DNA from: Gerris lacustris
Taxonomy: Eukaryota > Arthropoda > Insecta > Hemiptera > Gerridae
DNA length: 64,000 nucleotides
Assembly: GCA_951217055.1 (NCBI GenBank)
Contig: OX578278.1
Location: forward strand, 42,049,574-42,113,573
Reading direction: 5' to 3'
The position numbers were made by a program, and so were the translations under genes. A model generated the notes under the pieces. That model saw only the letters and a list, made by a program, of their open reading frames with translations. It did not search any database and had not been told where the DNA came from. Position 1 is the first letter of the stretch; every line of letters begins with the position of its first letter. Shown here piece after piece: positions 11,628 to 22,035 of this stretch.

Positions 11628-11631
<4 letters not shown>
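11401..11631. other. GC-richer segment with several inverted repeats
   Basis: About 230 bp, distinctly richer in GC than its flanks. It holds stems such as GCATCGT (about 11,478) with ACGATGC (about 11,514), AACATC with GATGTT (about 11,545-11,573), and a strong hairpin at 11,585-11,609 (ATGTG, CACGC, GCGTG, CACAT). I cannot tell whether this is a MITE, a structured RNA or part of a larger repeat. Confidence 0.4.
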
Positions 11632-11723
<92 letters not shown>

Positions 11724-11735
11724 TATATATATATA

Positions 11736-11805
<70 letters not shown>
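11632..11805. repeat. (TA)n microsatellite
   Basis: About 174 bp of TA repeats, interrupted near 11,721-11,740 by AGA and GACA. It abuts the left end of the mariner element. The long IYIYIY reading frames here are artefacts. Confidence 0.95.
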
Positions 11806-11806
<1 letters not shown>

Positions 11807-12713
11807 CAGGGTGAGCAAAAAAAAACACACTTTTTTGAACACTTATAGCTCAGCTTCTGTAATAGATAGAGATATGGGGTTCGCAGGATCTGAAAACTAC
11901 ATTCTTCTACTTTAAATTTCAGATCTAATTGGGTGAAAACACAATTAGGGGTAGTTTTCATGAAATAAATGTATTTAAAAAAATGAAAGTAACAAAATTA
12001 AAAAAAAACGCATATTTTACAGATTTACTTGTAGTATGGTTCAATATGTTCTCTTAGTGCATTTACGTCAGCCTACACTCTCCTTCTCCAGTGGGATACA
12101 GCCCCAGCATTAGTTGATTGACGCATATTATCCCAGGCACGAAGAATCCTCTTTCGAAGTGTCCTTTATTCTGCCTCCCACGTGCACTCTTTGTTTTTAC
12201 CAACCCCAGACAGAGTTATCAATTGAATTTGGGTAAGGACTGCTGGGCGGCCACTCGTCTGGATGAATGAAGTCTGGGCAATTCTCTTGCGAGTATTGAA
12301 TTGTTGCAAGGAGCGATGGAACGAGGCATCATCTTGCATTAACGTGTAAATTGGCATGTGATCTTCAATTTCAGGCAACATATTGTGCTTAACACATATG
12401 CAATGTTTCTTATAACACTGAAGGACTCCTTCCACTTGCCTACAAAGAACCCCCCCCCCCCCCTACAAGGTAATTAATTTTATCAAAACTTTATACCAGA
12501 CAACGATTACTTCCCGGACAACGACTTTTTTAAAGACCCTATTTCAAACCGTCATTGCATGGATTTCAACCAATAGTTATTTAAGTTATGTAACAATTGA
12601 AATTTAAAGTAGAAGAGTGTAGTTTTCACACCTTGCAAACCTCTTATTTCTATCTATTACAGAAGCTGAGCTATAAGTGTTCAAAAAAGTGCGATTTTTT
12701 TTGCCCACCCTGT
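11806..12713 (-). mobile_element. defective Tc1/mariner element
   Basis: Terminal inverted repeats of about 112 bp (11,806-11,919 and 12,600-12,713) start ACAGGGTGRGCAAAA and match over most of their length. The roughly 0.9-kb element is shorter than typical 1.3-kb mariners and keeps only the C-terminal part of a transposase (minus strand). Both ends abut TA repeats, consistent with the TA target of this superfamily. A C-run lies at about 12,450-12,463. Confidence 0.88.
12085..12435 (-). pseudogene. mariner transposase fragment, frameshifted
   Basis: The minus frame 12,166-12,435 carries MQDDASFHRSL, the region of the second catalytic Asp of Tc1/mariner transposases (Asp codon 12,331-12,333). 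After about 12,260 the homology moves to another frame, which reads DEWPPSSP and then IDNSVWGW, the region of the third Asp (codon 12,218-12,220). The two Asp codons are about 37 codons apart. Further weak similarity to the family C terminus continues in other frames to about 12,085. The N-terminal DNA-binding region and the first Asp are absent. The fragment is certainly inactive. Confidence 0.82.
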
Positions 12714-12741
12714 ATATATATATAAATATAAATATATATAT

Positions 12742-12822
<81 letters not shown>
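12714..12822. repeat. (TA)n microsatellite
   Basis: About 109 bp of TA repeats with AAA and ACACA interruptions near 12,724-12,747. It abuts the right end of the mariner element. Confidence 0.95.
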
Positions 12823-12827
<5 letters not shown>

Positions 12828-13230
12828 AAATAAAAGAAAACAAAATTTACACATGACACTAAATAACAACGTAAACTTTTAATTTCAATCTTTTTTTTAA
12901 ACATAAAAGAAAAACTGTAGTTGACTTTATAATCATATACATAGTAGATAAAAAAATAAAAAGTTTCCATATTTCCCTCCGAACACAAGGAATAATGAAT
13001 GAGGGATCCTCCATAGAGGGGAGTCGTTACAAAAACCGCAGTTATTCTCAACGAGCTATTCTGCCCACCCCCTATCCGACCTCTATAAAAAAGTTTACTT
13101 CAATTTTTTCTACGAAGATAAAAAAAAAAATACGTTGTACGAATAATGAGAGAAAATTGGCAATAGAATGTTAAATATTCATAATAAAATTAAAAAAAAC
13201 AAAAAACCCTCCTATATTATAAAATATATA
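12823..13230. other. AT-rich, nothing recognised
   Basis: A GGGGGTGGGCAGAA-like stretch on the minus strand near 13,058-13,075 resembles the mariner terminus weakly. Otherwise nothing. Confidence 0.5.
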
Positions 13231-13233
13231 CAT

Positions 13234-13316
<83 letters not shown>
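13231..13316. repeat. compound (CA)n(TA)n microsatellite
   Basis: About 9 CA units (13,234-13,252) run directly into about 32 TA units. Confidence 0.95.
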
Positions 13317-13319
<3 letters not shown>

Positions 13320-14385
13320 CATACATAATATAACACTATATGTGACATATATATATATATAAGTGTGTGAAAAAAAATTAGGTTAATATAAACATGTTTT
13401 TTTCCTTGGCAATTTTAATTTATGAGTGCATTTGAATAGTTTTTATTATTCCATGTTATAAAGTTTTTTTCTGTGCAGTTATAAAGAAGTAATGAAAAAT
13501 TTGTGAGAAAAAAATAAATATAGATCAATCTGTTGAATATATTCATTAACAAAATATGTATTAGTTTATGCTTTTATTTATAGGAGCAACAATTTAAACT
13601 AGATTTTGTTTAAATGCATTCTCAGTGTTAATGAAACTTAAAATGATCCATTTTTAGAATGTAAGGAATGTTTTATTATACCTGGTACAAATTAGAATAT
13701 GTAATACATTAGTATTCTAGAGCGTATACTTGCAAAAACATAATTAAAAATAATTGGCAAATAATAAAAATGTTTCGGGTGAAAAAATGGAATACATTAT
13801 ATTTACTTTGCAAGTAAAGTAAATGCTTCTTTTCTGAAAAAAAGCAATACCTACCAAACGTTTAAATTAAATAAACAGAGTATACTAATAGGGACCAAAC
13901 TGTTTTGATAAATAAAAGAGATAAAGGTTGTTCAAATTGCATTTCATGATAGGTTTAAAGGATAAAGAATTACATTAGTTCTACAGCTTTGAACAAGGTT
14001 GTTTACAGTGTAAATTAAAATAATTAACATTGTTATAAGGTTAAGTTAGAATTTAAAGACTTTAATGAACTTTTTATTGGACTTTCTTAAGTACAATACC
14101 TAACTATAAAATAAAATAAAGAGAATATAACTAACAACAATGAAGTCGACAGAATATTGTTAGACAACAAATTGAACTTCACAATAAAGTAAGACTTTTT
14201 TGGAGATGATGTTAATCTTGATAGGACTGAATTATAAACCAAACAAAACATTTTTAGTCAAAATCCTCATCAAATAAAAATATTTTTAAAAAATTATCAA
14301 TATTGATCCTTCCAGCACAAAATACATTGCACTGAAGGGGAGGGGGGAATCTTCAAAAATTCTCATTTACATATTTTTAAGTGAC
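13317..14385. other. AT-rich, nothing recognised
   Basis: A further short (TA) run lies at 13,349-13,361. No coding or RNA signal is visible. Confidence 0.5.
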
Positions 14386-14389
14386 TGTA

Positions 14390-14790
14390 GCTCACTGAAG
14401 CGAAACGATCAGAACCTTCATTTTAGGGTCCGAAGGAAAAACCAAGGACCCTTATATTTTTCTGCGTGTCTGTCTATTCCGCCTATAGCTTGCTCTCACG
14501 GCTAACCCTTGTGTCCGATCACTTTGAAATTTGCCATATAAGTGTATAGTACCTAATCACAAATTTTAAAAAATAGCGACTTAAAAGTTAAAAAAAAAAC
14601 TTAAGGGTTATTTTTTTGACACCGGGTGGGGTATATGAAAGGGTACGTCGAGCTGATTAAAAAAATATATAATTTTTTGTTATACGCTTTTTGATAGCGC
14701 TTATGTATAGAGCAAAAAATCCTGAAGATCCTTCGACCAAAAGCTAAGATACCACTTTTTGGAAATTTCGAGAAATTGTTTTTATTTTTT
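14390..14790 (+). repeat. possible dispersed repeat with terminal hairpin
   Basis: AGGGTCC (about 14,426) and GGACCCT (about 14,447) form a stem, followed by TGCGTGTCTGTCT and a phrase like CACTTTGAAATTTGCCATAT. This arrangement resembles common arthropod repeats (stem, GTCTGTC run, AAATTTG phrase). I see no second copy in the window, so class and limits are uncertain. A minus-strand 67-codon frame in it is incidental. Confidence 0.35.
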
Positions 14791-17265
14791 TTTTTAATTG
14801 ACAAAATACTTCTTTTTATAATTATGCTCTTTTCGATGAATTTATATGTTTATAGTCCTGTTCAGTGGCAAAACAATACTTTATCAGAACTTTGTTATGT
14901 GTTTTGAGAATATCAGACCCATAGGATAGTTTACAGTAGGCTTTTTAGCATTTTAAAAAGCTCCATCAATAGGTACTACTTAAACAATACAAAGTTGTCT
15001 ACAGAACCTCGCTGTGTGCAGACTAGCGCACACTTGACCTGTTTATTTTATATTCTAAATATAATTCAGTTATCTGTTTTCTAAGGAATCTTGTGAACTT
15101 CAGGAGACCAAAAGGGCATTTATTCATAGAAAGCTAAACTTTCAATAGAAGCTTGAAGTTTGGGCAGGCAGGGAATTTGAAAGCTTCTGCAGCGAGATCG
15201 ATGGTTAAGGGTTCTAGGATATGAATCGTGGCCTTACCACTATCTCATGCCAATAATTTTTGGCAAAAGATACTGGTCGATAGAGGTGATGGGGGTGACA
15301 GTAGCTGGAGATCTCATACAAATTTAAAACTCGATGGCTATTCATTTGATTACAGTATTGTTAATTTTAAATTCATTTATTATTAAAAAAACAAAAAAAC
15401 AAATGCAAATAAATATGATTTTAAAATAATACTTCCAGGTAGAGAAAGCCCCTTCGAGATTTTCCATCTAATGATATAAAAAAGAAGAGATCAAACCAAA
15501 ATAAAATATATAAAGACTAATAATAATGAGGGGAAGAGATGATAAGAGCCTGAGAAATCTACTGCAATGCTCGAGTATATGAGATCCTAAAGGTTCAACT
15601 TGTTCCTCCTTAATCACCCTTATTTCCTTTTTTACGGATTCGAAATTACACAACTAAACAAATGCAAACATTGCTCAATCTAATAACGAGTTAAGTAATA
15701 GAAAAAAATCGAATAAATAAATTATGTCTTTAAGTGTTATAATTTGAAAATGGGATGAGCTACTAAGGATGGATGATATTAAGAGTAGTCATGAAATAGA
15801 GATAATAAGTAGGCGATTTAGTTTATTTTAAGTGACACACATTACCTTAAGTTATTGCCTATAGGTAACATAGGTCTGGTAAGTTGAATTTCAAATTTAG
15901 AAGCCATTTGCTTAAGTATTTGAGAAAATACAGCATGCATCTACTATATGCAGTTAAATTTCTTGACTATTCAGTGCAGATTATCTCAAAAGTTATCAGT
16001 CTGAAGACAGACATATGAAAATTCATTTACATTATATAATAAAGAGACTTTGATGGTCGTAGATAATATAGATGTAAGGACAGAGATGTAGATATAGATG
16101 TATGCGTAGAGATTTAGATGTAGATGTAAAGCCTTTAGGCAGACTGGTCGTAAATTTAGGATCAGTCTAGATATAGATATAACGAGGTGAATAAACACAC
16201 ACTAAAAAACGTACTTTTCAAAGTGTAATGTCATTTTAGGTATAGATACTTAATGAAGGTAAATACAATTACTTGAATGATTTAGATATACTCGTATATG
16301 AATGGCTATTAACCACTGTCCTTGTCAATTAACACACTTAATAAGATATCGAATTTTAGATGGAAGATTGGACTAAGGGATAGAATTAGATGAGAATATA
16401 GAAATGCCTAAAAGGACACTGGTCAGAGACGGGAGGCACATACACTCGGGAGTAAATGATACATGGTAGGGGAAAGATAAGGAACAAAGTAGCCTATTCA
16501 AGTCTATGTTAAAACTGACCAAACTCTAACAGACTTCAAGCTCAGTAATTTTGATAGGTCACTTCATGTTCCATTTATTTGCCTTGCTAGAGGGTTAGGG
16601 TTTTTTTTCTTCAATTTACTTCATGAAACGCGACTTACGTTCAAAGAAGGAAATAATCATGTAAGGAAATCAGGCAAAACGTAATCTCCAATCTTTTACC
16701 TTTTCGACCATTAATATGATTGCATTAAGAGCATACCTTCAACTTATTAGCCCTTTTTTATAACAGGGTTTGCTCGTACGTGGAATAAACCACTAAAGAC
16801 AATATCTTTAGTTGGAAACCTCCTTAAAAATAGGGCGGACAGATTGGATTTTCCAAGATAGAACCGGCCAAAAAAATAAAGTTAAGACCACAACCTGTCA
16901 TTGCCTTAAATTTTCTTTGTACTAGCTGCACCACACGTTACAGAGAATCCCTTACCTCCTTCAAAAGGAAGCCATATTAATCATTCTAGCTCAATGAATA
17001 TTAGATGCTCGATAAAGGTAGGTGGGGAGGGGAGAGAGAAGGGAGATCAAAGAGGAACAGGCAAAGCCTATTGGCAATATAAAAGGAGGCCTTCCCCAGC
17101 CTAGCAGTAGCATTCTGCTCACCTCCAATTTAGACCAGCGATGCCTGTCATTACATGAATTATTGATTTATATAGAATGAGGAGAATGGAAAAGAAAAAA
17201 GGTATCTCTACAGGGGGTTTCGAAAGCGGACACGGTTAGAGTTTGAGGCCTTTCAAAGGAGTGAA
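14791..17265. other. AT-rich, nothing firm
   Basis: Contains a degenerate hexamer tract (GTAGAT-like units) at about 16,062-16,180 and a purine-rich stretch near 17,020-17,060. Short frames (15,468-15,653 and 15,986-16,198, minus) have no recognisable domain. No gene called. Confidence 0.45.
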
Positions 17266-17267
17266 CT

Positions 17268-17287
17268 CCCCCCCCCCCCCCCCCCCT
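17268..17287. repeat. poly-C tract
   Basis: An uninterrupted run of about 20 C. Similar runs occur at about 12,450, 29,563, 31,897 and 56,634, and a G-run at about 36,722. Confidence 0.9.
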
Positions 17288-17884
17288 CTAAAAAAACCCC
17301 TTTTTCAATATCAATAAGTCGAGCACAGGAAAGTGAAATGATGTCAACCGTGCGAAGCCAAGAGAGGGGGAGTGATGTGGGTGAATTTCAATTTGCCATC
17401 TCCAGTCAACACCCTTTTCCTCCCTAGTTCCCTCTTATTTTTTCAGGGTTTGTAGGTCAAAGAATAAAGAATGACATAATAAAAAATAAAAAATCCCCCT
17501 TAAGGAGTAAAAAAAATAATAACTCGAGGAAAAATATATGGAAAAATTGGAGGGAAAAAACGCAAGCCTGAGCTTCAATTTATTTTCGATGTCGAGTCAA
17601 GGAGTGGATTTTATTTCCCCCTCTTTTCTCTTATCATGAATACAGAATTATTTGGCAAATACACTCGAGAAAAAAATAGCATTATGTAGAAGTAGGGAAA
17701 AAGTAAATTATTTAAATCTAAAACAAGTTAAAAATTACTATATGTAAAATATAGAAGGTCTCTGCTAACTAATGAGATAATTATAACCACAAAGCAATAG
17801 ATCAACGATAGTTGAATATGTGTATAAGAAAGTTTTGTTCAAGTTTGTCGAACTGATAATAACTATTTTTTTATAATAAGTATT
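17288..17884. other. AT-rich, nothing recognised
   Basis: No reading frame, RNA gene or repeat identified. Confidence 0.5.
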
Positions 17885-18083
17885 TTGCCCTTTGATCAAC
17901 CCATGATTAGGATATTACAGGACGGGGATCATGCCACTTTACTCATCTAATCAATGTGATAATCAGTATGAAACATACTTCACCTCTCTATGATTCCAGC
18001 TCACCAGATTTGTAGGTGTTTAGACCTCGGTTTTAGGCGGAGGAGTTGCGAGTACGCAAACCACTCGGCTAAGCCGGTCCCTA
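17885..18083 (-). repeat. tRNA-derived SINE
   Basis: The minus strand starts GGACCGGCTTAGCCGAGTGG, with box A at 18,061-18,072, then a decayed box B (GGTGAGCTGGAATC, 17,992-18,005). The tail contains CCTAATCATGGGTTGATCAA, as in the copy at 59,488. The polymerase III promoter layout and shared tail mark a SINE family. Confidence 0.7.
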
Positions 18084-18424
18084 GATTATTAATGATTATT
18101 TGAAGGAAAAAGAAAAAGGAAAATATTCTTACCACTACATGGAAGTATGGTTAAACAAACTGGAACACTTACCTGAAACAAAAAAAAGAGCAAACATTTT
18201 AAATAGTCTGCCAATTAGTGAGGCGCAAAGCATGCTCACGTGGTTATTAGACGAATGGTTAAATGGGAATTGTCGCTGTTTTTATCTTTTTCGATTACTA
18301 GTGGGCTCACTCTAAATTTTTGTTCAATATTAAATGTGCACAGACGGAATAAAAATCGGCATTAAAATTAAAATCGGCATTTTTCTCGCATTCTCTGAAT
18401 ATTATTTGTTGTATATTTACGCCC

Positions 18425-18575
18425 CGATCAACAAATTATTAAGTTATCACAGGACAGGGGTTTACAAAATTAACGTATCTACTCGATTTAATCACCAATG
18501 TCTTAAAACATGTCATATATCTCTAGTATTCGAACTCACCAGATCTGTCGGTCATTAGGTCTTATATTTAAACGT
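18425..18575 (-). repeat. tRNA-derived SINE, 5'-truncated copy
   Basis: The minus strand has box B GGTGAGTTCGAATACTAG (18,523-18,540) preceded by CAGATCT and followed by the tail shared with 17,885-18,005 (CTGTGATAAC, TAATTTGTTGATCGGG). The box A half is not recognisable. Confidence 0.55.
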
Positions 18576-19915
18576 TTTGCGATAACGGCACTAAATCCAT
18601 TATTAGTAGAACAGATCTTACAAAATTTTTTGAGTTGACGTCGACAAAAGCTGAGACATCAACTTACCTAAAGATTATAGCAAATGCCAGTCACTGTCAG
18701 CTCGAACATTTTTAAAAACTACCAACTTAATCAACAAATATTTTTCTTCAGTCGCATACTAACAAAATTATAAAGTAAATCCAATGACGTAGGAAGGACT
18801 AATGTGAATCAACTCAACATAATATATAGGTAACCAATTTTTTGCTTCCTTATTCCTTCTGCTAAGAAGATAAAAGGCCTTAAGCTCCAAACCATTATTC
18901 ATTAAACCGAGTAAAAACAAGGAGAGAAGCCTTTTAGACAGGAGTAAAAACCTAGAGCCTGGCACGAAGAGAACCAGCGGGAAAAAAACTAGGCTATTTT
19001 CACACCCTTCCCATTTCCCTTTAACTGAGGACGAACACATCGGGCTTTTTTCTATTAAAGGTTGTTCTAAAAAGAAAACAGGAGCAAATAGTTTTTCCCC
19101 TTTAGGACAATGGAAAAGCAAGATAGAATTGTAAGCTTGGTTAAAAAGAAACCATATGTTGTGAGAATAAGGCCTTCTGTTAGTAAAGCCTGCCAACCAT
19201 TAGTAGTTAGTAGTCACCCTTCACAATGGAATTTATATATGTACAACTTACTAGAATACTTCATTCTAAAAGAGAGATCTATCCTTAAAATAGTTCCATT
19301 TGTCCTAGACAGTCTATTTCAAAACACACGCCCAAAACTAAAATAAAGTGAATAAAAAACTAAATTTAATAAAGGAAAGATTAATTTCATAACTTGAAGT
19401 TAAAACATTGAACGGACTGAAATACAACAAGAAAAAACGTTAAAAAGGGATAAAAAAAAGCCTGAAAATCGGGGAAAATTTAAAATCAAATTTATTACAA
19501 TATTCCTATAAATTATCAGCACCTGCTAACAAAAAATAATAAGAGGTCCTATTCACATTTAAAACATTTTCAAAGACAGCCACCAGAAGCACTTTTTTTT
19601 ATAAAATTTTTCGCTGGTATTTTGAAACTATATTCATAGGTGTTAATAAAAAACTATATCAAAAACGGTAAACTTTAAATTTCGTCTTAAAATTAGATCA
19701 TGATGATCAATTTTTAGCGTTCTATCCATTTTGTATTGCCTCATACAGACATCATGATTCTAAGTTAAACGTACTATCCATCACATACCAGAATCATAAA
19801 CCATTCATACACCATTCTAATTATTATTATTGTTTGTAGATTGAGAAATTAGGTAAAAAATGAACTATTTCAAAGTAAACAAGTTGTGATTTACATACAT
19901 AACTGAATATATATA
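18576..19915. other. AT-rich; one orphan frame, no gene called
   Basis: A minus-strand frame of 142 codons (18,768-19,196) is the longest non-transposon frame in the window. It shows no domain, and its residue content is what AT-rich sequence gives. I judge it most likely chance. Confidence 0.4.
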
Positions 19916-19916
19916 T

Positions 19917-20025
<109 letters not shown>

Positions 20026-20495
20026 TTGATAAATAAATGAAGTAAAAATGGACCTAACTTATTCGTTAAAAATATTAAAGAAAATACATTTATGAAAACT
20101 TTTTATAAGTTCAAGTTCATAGATTAAATCTTTTCAGAGTTTTTTCAAATTACTGTGGCTCAAAAATATTTCTTTTTGAAACTTTTAAAACAAACTCAAA
20201 CATTTCTTTTTTTTCTTTTAGTTATCTTACAAGAACTATCTATCCAGTCTCCCTCTTCACCCAAATTTACTTAATAAAACAACTAATCTAAATTATTTCC
20301 AAGAGAAAGTTTTAATTGAACATTTTTACATTTATTTTCCTGAAACTCATAAAGTTTACTGCTATTTTTGTAATCATAATTAAAAATGATTAATAAAAAG
20401 AACAAACTATTTAGCCTTTAAGCGAACACTACCCACTTCACCATCATTAATTTATGGAAAAAGTTTGTTTATTTTCAATAATAACGAAAAATAAA

Positions 20496-21095
20496 ATAAA
20501 AAATCGGTCCGAGACAACTCAGATCAACTTTCTCATATACGACTTTATAATTACTTAGCCCAGTGTTCCATTTCTTAGTTTTCGTATGTACATTTAAATA
20601 TTATTGAACATTTCATCAAAATTTATCATAAAAATAACTTCTCCTCGGCGGGGAATCGAACTCAGGCTCTCTCCGTCCGCGTTTTATGCTATTTTCTCAG
20701 GAACTAGATTTTCCCCGGGAAAACGGCTTATGTCGTTGGATTCGTATTCAAATGGACTACATTTTAGAATTTTTTAATCAAAATTGTCGGAACCGTTTTT
20801 GAAAAATAATTTTTTTTTCATGTTTTTTCGGAGTTTTTGGAGAGTAGCGCCCCCAAATTTTGAGCTTAAATTAATTTATCGATTTTGCCCAGGGGTATGA
20901 TTTTTCTGAACATGTATGCCAAATGTCGTCAAAATCGGCCCAGTAGTTTAGGCTCCAGGCGTACGACAGACAGACGACACACAGACATTTTTTAAAAACC
21001 AATTTTTTGGACTGAGGGGACCTCAAAACGTGTAAATCCATCAAAATCGAATTTTCGCGCCATCACAATACTTTCTCTTTATATAAGAAAGTAGA
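20496..21095 (+). repeat. family C repeat, longest copy
   Basis: About 600 bp. In order: a 5' part with a tRNA-like box B on the minus strand (about 20,645-20,665); TTCTCAGGAACTAGATTTTCC; ATTCGTATTCAAATGGACTA; the AAAATCGG...AGTAGTTTAGG module; a GACA run (20,968-20,990); and a 3' end hairpin TACTTTCT/AGAAAGTA (21,067-21,091). Non-coding. Other copies lie at 10,985, 21,806, 34,136 and, rearranged, 48,411. Confidence 0.7.
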
Positions 21096-21200
21096 AAATA
21101 GGTCAATTATTATCTCTTTAATATACACACCACATAATACACTCATTACATTAATCTGCATAATTCATATCCACAGGAAACGTTTGCAAATTAAACTAGT

Positions 21201-21805
21201 CTGCCAATGAGTGCGGCACATAGGTTCCTCGCATCCTAACACATACTTAATTGATGTAAAGCTTTTACAACCCATTATTGTTCAGTTCAATTTATTTAAC
21301 TGTTTCCCCCGTTTTTACATCTGTCAAAATTGTTTTACATTGTTTTACAAAATTAATTTTTTACATGAATTAAAGTATCAATTTAGCAAAAGTTAAAGGG
21401 CGTAGACGGTTGAAATTAATCTGTGGTTACCTGCAGGCTTTCATATAAATCATAAAATTTAATATAAATCAGATAAGTACTTTTGAAGATATAGGTGTAA
21501 ATAAATGTATGTTTGTGCGCATTTGGAAGAATAGCAAATGGGCGCAGGAGGTTGAAACTTATATGGGACCAGAAATAGGCTAATCATGACCTACCATACA
21601 AATTCCATAAAAAACGGACGAGTAGTATTTAAGATATGTTTTTTGTTTTTAGATATGTGTACAGACAGACATGGGACCAAAAATGTTCCCTGATGTCCGA
21701 AACAGATTTCTGTCTTGGAATTTTTGAAATCGAACCCTTTAAAAAATGTTCATTCTTCAGAACGACCACATAAGTATCGTTACCTTCGGTAAGCTCGGAA
21801 GCAAA
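21201..21805 (+). repeat. family A repeat, long copy
   Basis: Collinear with 40,353-40,908: CTGCCAATGAGTG, TTCCTCGCATCCTA, a CATTATTG block, TTTAGCAAAAGTTAAAG, ATAAATGTATGTTTGTG, GGTTGAAACTTATATG and TGTTCCCTGATGTC, then TTTCTGTCTTGGAATTTTTG. It ends with the hairpin TTACCTTCGGTAA (21,780-21,792) and AGCTCGGAAGC. Class unknown; it does not encode a recognisable protein. Confidence 0.7.
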
Positions 21806-22035
21806 ATTTAAGTGATTTAGCTAAAATTCATTTCTCGAATTCGTCACGGGGTATGATTATTCTGAATAATGTATTACCAAATGCCAGAGTAGCTTAGTCT
21901 GCACAGACAAAAGACAGTCATTTTTTAAAAAAAAACACTTTTTTTTAACTAATTTGACCTAAAAATGTGTTAATCTCGAAGTAGAATTTCCGTACAATCA
22001 CAATACTTTCTCTTTAAATATATAAGAAAGTAAAA
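21806..22035 (+). repeat. family C repeat, 3' part
   Basis: Starts with GGGGTATGATTATTCTGAA-like sequence, has the GACA module (about 21,905-21,920) and ends with the same 3' hairpin ATACTTTCTCTTTA...AAGAAAGTA as the copy at 20,496. It abuts the end of the family A copy directly. Confidence 0.65.

Noticed and set aside
11405..11961. Several long frames encoding IYIYIY proteins on both strands
   Set aside because: They are translations of the (TA)n microsatellite and carry no information. The same holds for frames at 12,604-13,051, 36,036-36,299 and 63,177-63,512.
18207..18240. Similarity of AGTCTGCCAATTAGTGAGGC to the family A head
   Set aside because: Only about 20 bases match and nothing downstream aligns, so chance cannot be excluded.
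18768..19196. A 142-codon minus-strand frame
   Set aside because: No domain, AT-driven composition, and by my rough estimate a frame this long can occur by chance in 64 kb. No splice or promoter evidence.
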